A stretch of DNA of 52,572 nt from Planctomycetaceae bacterium (GTDB taxonomy: Bacteria; Planctomycetota; Planctomycetia; Planctomycetales; Planctomycetaceae): positions 1 to 52,572 of the forward strand of contig WFTL01000171.1 in assembly GCA_015485495.1 (NCBI GenBank), in the 5' to 3' direction. The first letter of the stretch is position 1, and every line of letters starts with the position of its first letter. Below the pieces are notes generated by a model. The model made no database searches. It had not been told where the DNA came from and saw only the letters and a list, made by a program, of their open reading frames with translations. A program made the position numbers and the translations under genes. Shown here one piece after another: positions 47,445 to 52,572 of this stretch.

Positions 47445-47473
47445 TATCGTCACCGATCCCCGCCTGTTGTCAA
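47445..47473 (-). promoter_or_regulatory. Candidate promoter of the phnA-phnY-phnW operon
   Basis: On the minus strand TTGACA (47473-47468), a perfect -35 hexamer, is followed after 17 bases by ACGATA (47450-47445), a weak -10. The -10 ends 54 bases before the GTG start of phnA. The spacing is ideal but the -10 match is poor, so the assignment is tentative. Confidence 0.35.
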
Positions 47474-47669
47474 CCAGGCTGCCCTGCCGGGAAGAATCGA
47501 CGCTCCTGCGCCCTTCCTCTTTTGGCAGCATCAGCAGGCCCGGGGCCGACGGCCCGAACGGACCGATCGAGACCTGTCCGGCGACCGGAAACCACGAGCA
47601 CGTTCTGCAGCCCGGATGTGTCATGCGATTCGGAAAGGCTGCTTCGCGGAACGGTGCCGTCCGTCTGAA

Positions 47670-48527
47670 TCACTGTGGTTTCGGAGCAGGCGGCAGCTTC
47701 AGAAGGGATTCCGGAATGTCCACGGGGGCGCCCTGCGGCGGGACTTCGACATGAGCGGTCCACAGGATGCCGTTCACAATCATTTTCCGGAAAGCTTCGA
47801 TTCGGAAATTGTCGTAAAAATGCCCCAGCGTCGTGGCGAACGCCCGTCCCGAATCACTGCGCTGAAGCACCCAGCCGGTCACCACATCCTCCTGAGGAAC
47901 GGTCACCTGGAGCAGAGGCGTCCCGCTTCGCAGAATCGGGCGCAGATAGAATTCGTCGCGCAGTTCATAAGGTTCCCACCCGCGGCAGACAGGGTGATCG
48001 GGAAGAAGCTGTTTCAGCCGGGACGTTCCCGTATGCAGGCCGTCGTTGGACACCCAGGTGCCGCCGAGCAGATCCATCCAGCGGTCCCCCAGACGGTCCA
48101 GGTTGCGTCTGTACACCGATGACGCCCAGTGAATCGTCACCAGGCCGGTTCCCTGCCGCATCATCTGCTGAAAGTCCCGACTGCCAGGACCATCCAGAAG
48201 GAATTCCGCTCCCGGCGTTGCATACAGAACGATCGCATCGACATCGTCCGGAACCGGCGGATCGGAGGGCCAGCCGCTGCTGACGGTCGCCGTGATTCCC
48301 GGTGTGTTTTCCAGACAGCGGGCCAGAAGCCGCTGTGTGTGCAGATACATGTGCGTTCCGTGAGGATGATCGGGGGCCTTGCCGATCAGCAGAATTTTCG
48401 CAGATGGTTTTCCGTCCGGCAGGCGGTCTGCCGGAGAAACGCCGGATGATTCAGATCGTTCGTCGGCCTGTGCGACGGAGGCCAGCAGCGGCAGAAGCAG
48501 CAGCAGAACGTGCACGCATCTGTTCAT
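47670..48527 (-). CDS. ThuA-domain secreted protein
   Basis: 285 residues from ATG 48527, preceded by GGGAG nine bases upstream. A signal peptide spans about residues 1-21 (CVHVLLLLLPLLASVAQA). A ThuA-like (class I glutamine amidotransferase-fold, trehalose-utilization family) domain occupies about 42-265. Features are ILLIGKAPDHPHGTHMY, DAIVLYATPGAEFLL, GTGLVTIHWASS and GGTWVSNDGLHTG, ending GRAFATTLGHFYDNF, the family's conserved His-containing C-terminal motif. Planctomycetes carry many exported ThuA proteins beside sugar-acting genes; biochemical function is unproven. It lies 31 bases downstream of the PLP enzyme and 279 bases upstream of phnA on the same strand. Confidence 0.88.
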   Translation of the reverse strand: MNRCVHVLLLLLPLLASVAQADERSESSGVSPADRLPDGKPSAKILLIGKAPDHPHGTHMYLHTQRLLARCLENTPGITATVSSGWPSDPPVPDDVDAIVLYATPGAEFLLDGPGSRDFQQMMRQGTGLVTIHWASSVYRRNLDRLGDRWMDLLGGTWVSNDGLHTGTSRLKQLLPDHPVCRGWEPYELRDEFYLRPILRSGTPLLQVTVPQEDVVTGWVLQRSDSGRAFATTLGHFYDNFRIEAFRKMIVNGILWTAHVEVPPQGAPVDIPESLLKLPPAPKPQ

Positions 48528-48558
48528 GTTTCGATACTCCCCGATCTGAGGCGCTCTG

Positions 48559-49575
48559 TTACCTGTCCGACGGAACATCGATCCAGTCGCGAAATCGGTC
48601 ATCATCCACGTTGCGTCCGCTGATGACCGCCACGATGTCGCCGTCGCTGTCAGGGACCACCTGCCCTTCCAGCAGCGCGGCCACCGCGATGGCTCCCGAC
48701 GGTTCGGTTCGCAGACCATGATGGTCGTACAGCCACTTCATGGCCCGACGAACCTGCAGATCCGCGACGGACACAGCCGCCGACACGCCGTCCCGAAGAA
48801 TGGGCCAGTTGTGTTCTCCCACATCGTACGACAGCAGTCCATCACAGATGCTTTGCGGATGGTCGATCCGTATCCGTCGCCGTTCGCGCAGTGAACGGCA
48901 GAAGTCGTCGGCTCCCGCCGGCTCCACGCCCGTGATCTGTGCTTCCGGGAAACCGTCGCGAATGGCCAGAACATGGCCTGCCATGAGCCCGCCGCCGCTG
49001 ACGGCGCAGACGAAGTGCGACAGCGACCGGTCCATCCGCCGCAGTTCCTGCACGATTTCCAGACCGCCCACGCCGTTGCCGGCAATGACGTACGGGTCGT
49101 CGTACGGAGATGCCTGCACGGCGTTTTCCTGTTCGGCAACTTCACGGACGGTGCGAATGCGGGCTCCTGTTCGGTGATCACTGGCCGCTTCGTAGCGGCG
49201 GATTTCCGCTCCGAACGACAGTGTCCGTTCGCATTTGATGCGCGGGGCCGTATCCGGCATGACGACAATGACACGTTTGCCGTACTGAGCCCCCGCCCAG
49301 GCGATGCCGGACGCGAAATTCCCCGATGAATCGGCAGCAATGGCACGGTGGCCGATTCGTTCCAGATTCCCGGCCACCCAGTTGATCGCCCCCATCAGTT
49401 TGAAGGATCCGACCGGCGTCCAGCCATAGTCGCGCAGCCACACACGCCGTCCAGGCGGAAGTTCGAGAGCCGATTCCAGCGGCCAGGACCGAATGAGGGG
49501 AGCCGGACTGATGTGTTTCCGGACAACCGCCTCGGCCGCACGCACATCGCGAATGGTCGGAACACGGCAGGTCAT
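48559..49575 (-). CDS. Fold-type II PLP-dependent enzyme (threonine dehydratase-like)
   Basis: 338 residues, cytoplasmic. The PLP-binding Lys59 is in TPVGSFKLMGA. The substrate-binding loop S-S-G-N-F-A-S-G (ADSSGNFASGIAWA) and the phosphate-binding glycine loop AVSGGGLMAG follow the serine/threonine dehydratase arrangement. EPSGAIAVAALLEG near the C-terminus is the usual PLP ring-contact region. Family members deaminate serine, threonine, hydroxyaspartate or phenylserine, or racemise serine; the substrate is not known here. The gene overlaps the MFS transporter stop by four bases and GGAG lies seven bases before ATG, so it is translationally coupled to transport. The context suggests catabolism of an amino or phosphonate-linked amino compound. 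Confidence 0.9.
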   Translation of the reverse strand: MTCRVPTIRDVRAAEAVVRKHISPAPLIRSWPLESALELPPGRRVWLRDYGWTPVGSFKLMGAINWVAGNLERIGHRAIAADSSGNFASGIAWAGAQYGKRVIVVMPDTAPRIKCERTLSFGAEIRRYEAASDHRTGARIRTVREVAEQENAVQASPYDDPYVIAGNGVGGLEIVQELRRMDRSLSHFVCAVSGGGLMAGHVLAIRDGFPEAQITGVEPAGADDFCRSLRERRRIRIDHPQSICDGLLSYDVGEHNWPILRDGVSAAVSVADLQVRRAMKWLYDHHGLRTEPSGAIAVAALLEGQVVPDSDGDIVAVISGRNVDDDRFRDWIDVPSDR

Positions 49576-50924
49576 GATGATGCTCCTTCTTCGCAGACGG
49601 TCCGTCGGCCGGCTGCTGCGGCGGATCGCAGATCTCCATGCAGCCAGGACATCCAGGCGGCCGCCTGCAGAAGCAGCAGCCCGGACAGGACGGCGGCCGC
49701 CAGAAGCCAGGGCGTCGATTTTCCCAGCGTGCTGCCAAGAACACCGCCTGTCAGCGTGCCGGCTGCCATGCCGACAGCCAGAGTCGCTTCATGGATTCCC
49801 GCTGCCAGCGTCCGGCCGCTGCGGACACTTCCGGCGGTGCTGTAAAACAGGCCGGAAAAATAATTGTAACCCACAAGCTGTCCGTGCAGGGTGACGCCCA
49901 GAAGCAGCAGAACGGAAGAAGGAATTCCTTCAGGCAGCCATCCGGCCGACGGGGCGGTGGCAATCAGAAGCAGTCCGGCCACACCCAGAAGCTGAGATGC
50001 CACGGAAGCAGCCAGTCGATAGTGCCAGAATCCGAACACGTGCATCGCCCCGTACGTGGCAATCACCACGCCGCGCCACCAGGCCAGCAGACTGCCATGA
50101 CTGTCGGAAGCCATTCCCAGCGACACGGCCAGATCCGGCAGCAGATGGAAAATCAGGCTGCCTCCGAATGTCCCGCCCAGATTCGCAATCCAGCTCAGCC
50201 GACGAAACCGCAGCGCTGTTGTCCAGAGCCCGTCGGCCGTCGGAGACGGTGATTCTGCCGGAACGGATGATGCCCCATCCGCCCGCCTCGGTGAACGCCG
50301 CGAAACGATTCCGACTGCCAGCAGCGCCAGAACGATGTTGATTCCCGCCGTTCCGCCGGCCACCGCGTACAGCCGGCTGAGACCTTTCAGGAACAGGGAT
50401 CCGGACACCAGTTGTCCGCACATCATGCCCAGGTTCCAGGAGATGCAGTACAGTATCAGCGTGCGGCTGACGCCGCGGCGATCGGCATGAGCGTCCTGGT
50501 CGGCGCTCAGCCAGCCGATCAGTGTCGGATAAATGCACCCCAGTCCGATACCCAGCAGAGCGTAACGCAGCAGAAACAGTCGTGCCCCCGGATCGCCCGA
50601 TGCGCACAGAGCCACCGCCAGAACCATGACGACGGCACCGAACAGAAAGACGGCCCGGTCGTTCACGCGATGCGCCACCAGACCTCCGATCACATTGGCG
50701 GCGCCCGAACTGCCGGCAAAGACCGCTCCGGCCAGACCCAGATACCACAGTGGCGCATGCTGTTCCGCAAGCTGCCGTGTCACAGCGAACACCACCATGA
50801 AGCCGGAAAAATCGGCCAGCAGGCAGATCAGGTACAGCAAAGGTTTCAGACGCAGCTGGATCAAAGCCGTTTCACCGGATCGGCAGGCGCTTCGTTTCGG
50901 CAAAGAACCATGCGGCAGATTCAT
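49572..50924 (-). CDS. MFS transporter
   Basis: 450 residues from ATG 50924, with about twelve membrane helices split by a central hydrophilic loop (about 205-235, Ser/Pro/Arg-rich). Helix 2-3 region: GGLVAHRVNDRAVFLFG is the MFS motif A equivalent (G-x-x-x-D/H-R-x-x-R). The frame continues to 51356, but that extension overlaps the sialidase-like gene in a different frame and is discarded. No clear Shine-Dalgarno precedes the chosen ATG. It follows the sialidase-like gene by 47 bases and couples to the PLP-enzyme gene. The substrate is unknown; the gene order suggests uptake of a product of the secreted enzyme. Confidence 0.88.
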   Translation of the reverse strand: MNLPHGSLPKRSACRSGETALIQLRLKPLLYLICLLADFSGFMVVFAVTRQLAEQHAPLWYLGLAGAVFAGSSGAANVIGGLVAHRVNDRAVFLFGAVVMVLAVALCASGDPGARLFLLRYALLGIGLGCIYPTLIGWLSADQDAHADRRGVSRTLILYCISWNLGMMCGQLVSGSLFLKGLSRLYAVAGGTAGINIVLALLAVGIVSRRSPRRADGASSVPAESPSPTADGLWTTALRFRRLSWIANLGGTFGGSLIFHLLPDLAVSLGMASDSHGSLLAWWRGVVIATYGAMHVFGFWHYRLAASVASQLLGVAGLLLIATAPSAGWLPEGIPSSVLLLLGVTLHGQLVGYNYFSGLFYSTAGSVRSGRTLAAGIHEATLAVGMAAGTLTGGVLGSTLGKSTPWLLAAAVLSGLLLLQAAAWMSWLHGDLRSAAAAGRRTVCEEGASS

Positions 50925-50971
50925 GCAGACGGCAGCACCCGTTCGGGAAGTTCGGGAAAGAGGATCGTCGT

Positions 50972-52246
50972 TTACCACAGAGACCGTCGGCTGGGAACAG
51001 ACCAGCGGATCCGGGCCAGCAGCAGGTTGCCGCGGGCCTGCTGCTTCGGAATCCATTCGCCGACTGTCACCCAGGATTCCCGCGGACTGACGGCCGTGAC
51101 ATGGAAATTTCCCATCAGAGCCACCTGATCCGGTTCCCGAATACCGTCTCCGACCAGCGGCAGAATGACCCGTTCCGTGCTGCGCTGCAGGCAGAGCCGT
51201 CTGGGGTCCACGCGGGCCACCCACAGCGGTGAACGCCAGCGAACCACGTTTTCGTTGGATGCGTCCCGCCGTGTGTAGACAAGAAACAGTCCGTCGCTGT
51301 GTTCCAGCCAGTGCTGCTGCGTTGTCGACATGTCCAGAGGCGTGCCGTCGTCCCATGTCCAGGGAATCTGTTTCCGCCAGTGAATGCCGTCCCGGCTGAC
51401 ACTCAGATATCCCCGACCGTCTTCGGCGCGCAGAGTCATCCAGAAACGTTCATCGAACCAGGTGATGCTGGGTTCCAGAAGACCGCGCCCGGCCGTGTTC
51501 GTCAGAGCGGGACCGGCGTCGCGCACCGTCAGAAAACGACCGTCGAAGGCCGCCCGCACGCCACACACACGCCGAGGTGTCTGCGGCTGTCCGAAAGAAA
51601 ACGCCAGTTGAATGGTTCCGTCCGAACAGACCACGCGCTGTCCGCAGTTGTTCGTATAAATCTCGCATTCCCGGGATCGGGGATCATTCCACTGCAGAAT
51701 GCGGCGTTCCGACCAGGTTCCATTGGCCGCACGAACCGCATAGACCGGATACCGGGGAAGCTGTTCGTCGCGCGCGAAATACGGGCCTTTGTAAAATACC
51801 ACGTGTCCCAGCGCGATCACGGTCCCGGTGGGCGGATGATACTGCGGAACGACATCGCAGACTCCCGCTTCCAGTCCGTCGTCGCGGCCGGCCACGGGGG
51901 CTCTTCCCAGTGCGGGAATCGGCTGCGGGTCCGTCCAGGTACGCCCCAGGTCCCGGGACAGCGACCAGTGCACCGGGCCGAAATAGTCAGAGCCCCCGAT
52001 TTCCTGCAGTGTCATCAGAGCGATCGGGTGTCCGGATTCATCCGGCAGCATGCAGACGCGCGGATGAAACCAGGTCCGCCCGGTCCCGGATCGGTTTTCC
52101 CGGATGATCTCACAGGAAATCGATGCAATGAGCGGTTCTTTCGCCTGGACAGGCAGGTTCGGGATTCCCGCCAGAACAGTCAGCAGCATACCGTGCAGAA
52201 CACCGCACCATCCCGCCGCCTGCCCCCGAACCACTGGCACCATCAT
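50972..52246 (-). CDS. Secreted sialidase-like (BNR-repeat) protein
   Basis: 424 residues from ATG 52246, with GGGAG nine bases upstream; the frame is open to 52345. A signal peptide spans about residues 10-35 (AGWCGVLHGMLLTVLAGIPNLPVQA). BNR/Asp-box-like elements are SRDLGRTWTDP and SVSRDGIHWRKQ. FHPRVCMLPDESGHPIALMTLQ and NTAGRGLLEPSITWFDERFWMTLRAEDG are typical of planctomycete sialidase-fold glycosidase-like proteins. The catalytic residues could not be checked, so exo-alpha-sialidase activity is only a family-based label. It is first in a run of four minus-strand genes (this, MFS, PLP enzyme, ThuA). Confidence 0.83.
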   Translation of the reverse strand: MMVPVVRGQAAGWCGVLHGMLLTVLAGIPNLPVQAKEPLIASISCEIIRENRSGTGRTWFHPRVCMLPDESGHPIALMTLQEIGGSDYFGPVHWSLSRDLGRTWTDPQPIPALGRAPVAGRDDGLEAGVCDVVPQYHPPTGTVIALGHVVFYKGPYFARDEQLPRYPVYAVRAANGTWSERRILQWNDPRSRECEIYTNNCGQRVVCSDGTIQLAFSFGQPQTPRRVCGVRAAFDGRFLTVRDAGPALTNTAGRGLLEPSITWFDERFWMTLRAEDGRGYLSVSRDGIHWRKQIPWTWDDGTPLDMSTTQQHWLEHSDGLFLVYTRRDASNENVVRWRSPLWVARVDPRRLCLQRSTERVILPLVGDGIREPDQVALMGNFHVTAVSPRESWVTVGEWIPKQQARGNLLLARIRWSVPSRRSLW

Positions 52247-52572
52247 TCGGCTGACTCCCCGATCATCTGTTCCCTTCCCGATCGCACAGGACCGTCTGAG
52301 TATGATGGCTGTCGGCGGTCTGAACAAACGTTGTCCGCTGTCCATGATGCTGTCCGTGATACAGTCGCGAACGACTGCAACGATGATGTCTGAACATTTT
52401 CAGGGGGAGGCCTACCGGCTGGTGGAGTTCTGCTGACAGGGGATTTTTCGGGAACGTGTTGTATCCGGACTTTACGTTTTGTACCGACGTGTGCAGCACG
52501 CTGGCTGCCGTTTCGAGAAGCTGTTCTGATTGTTGTGGTGCACCGGATGAGTGGCTTTCGTCAGACTGCGTG
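52247..52572. other. Intergenic end of window
   Basis: No gene, RNA or repeat recognised in the last 326 bases. Short plus-strand frames (for example ending at 52436) have no family resemblance. The promoter of the sialidase-like operon should lie here, but only weak -35/-10 matches could be found. Positions 52441-52500 are relatively AT-rich. Confidence 0.5.

Noticed and set aside
46287-48122. 611-residue plus-strand frame opposite phnA and the ThuA gene
   Set aside because: Composition typical of an antisense shadow (many Arg, Gln, His); phnA on the other strand has all metal-binding motifs.
50925-51356. N-terminal extension of the MFS transporter to 594 residues
   Set aside because: It overlaps the sialidase-like gene in another frame and adds no membrane helix or family similarity.

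Overview
The window is about 52.6 kb of GC-rich bacterial DNA (roughly 60% G+C by eye) that reads as a chromosomal segment of a planctomycete (Planctomycetota, probably order Planctomycetales). The strongest indicators are a sigma factor / FecR / PSCyt-DUF1549-DUF1553 / DUF1501 operon, an SHD1 (SLA1 homology domain 1) secreted protein, a DUF3467 protein, BNR sialidase-like secreted proteins and a ThuA-domain secreted protein. This combination is characteristic of that phylum. Genes are dense. Many are translationally coupled with ATGA-type overlaps, and no prophage or CRISPR array is visible.

Layout. 0-2 kb: a gene-poor stretch, one small helical protein, a GC-rich tandem repeat and tRNA-His(GTG). 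2-4 kb (minus): argJ followed by a nucleoside-phosphorylase-fold protein. 4-10 kb (plus): a secreted penicillin-acylase-family N-terminal-nucleophile hydrolase, a HAD phosphatase and alaS. 10.1-10.3 kb: the 5' stub of an IS3-type element. 10.7-14 kb (plus): a small secreted protein, a beta-carbonic anhydrase and a SulP transporter with a STAS domain and an unusual inserted soluble segment, probably a bicarbonate/CO2 module. 14.1-16.5 kb: a divergent metal-resistance module with a CopZN-MerT-HMA fusion protein, a MerR regulator with the exact mercury-type cysteine spacing, and a thioredoxin-type ArsC. 16.6-21.9 kb (minus): a four-gene ABC-2 exporter (HlyD adaptor, double ATPase, two permeases). 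22-24.3 kb (minus): an APC amino-acid permease and a rhomboid protease.

24.8-31.9 kb (minus): the planctomycete operon of ECF sigma factor, FecR-like membrane protein, 1091-aa cytochrome/DUF1549/DUF1553 protein and Tat-exported DUF1501 protein. 32.2-37.2 kb (minus): a c-type heme DUF3365 protein, a sulfide:quinone-reductase-like flavoprotein, a VIT1/CCC1 metal transporter, a Clp-fold SDH membrane protease and a methyltransferase. 37.4-38.9 kb (plus): cardiolipin synthase. 39-42.1 kb (minus): a secreted protein with a Gly/Tyr-rich tail, an SHD1 protein and a DUF3467 protein.

42.4-52.2 kb: organophosphonate and glycan-related genes. phnA-phnY-phnW encode the complete hydrolytic route from 2-aminoethylphosphonate through phosphonoacetaldehyde and phosphonoacetate to acetate and phosphate. 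Beside them lies a same-strand set of a sialidase-like protein, an MFS transporter, a fold-type II PLP enzyme and a ThuA protein, plus a second sialidase-like protein on the plus strand.

The most unusual items are the three-part mercury transporter fusion with its MerR switch and no mercuric reductase in view, and the SulP transporter whose membrane domain is interrupted by about 150 hydrophilic, His-rich, coiled-coil-like residues next to a carbonic anhydrase. The pairing of a complete phosphonate-degradation operon with sialidase-like enzymes is a further point of interest.
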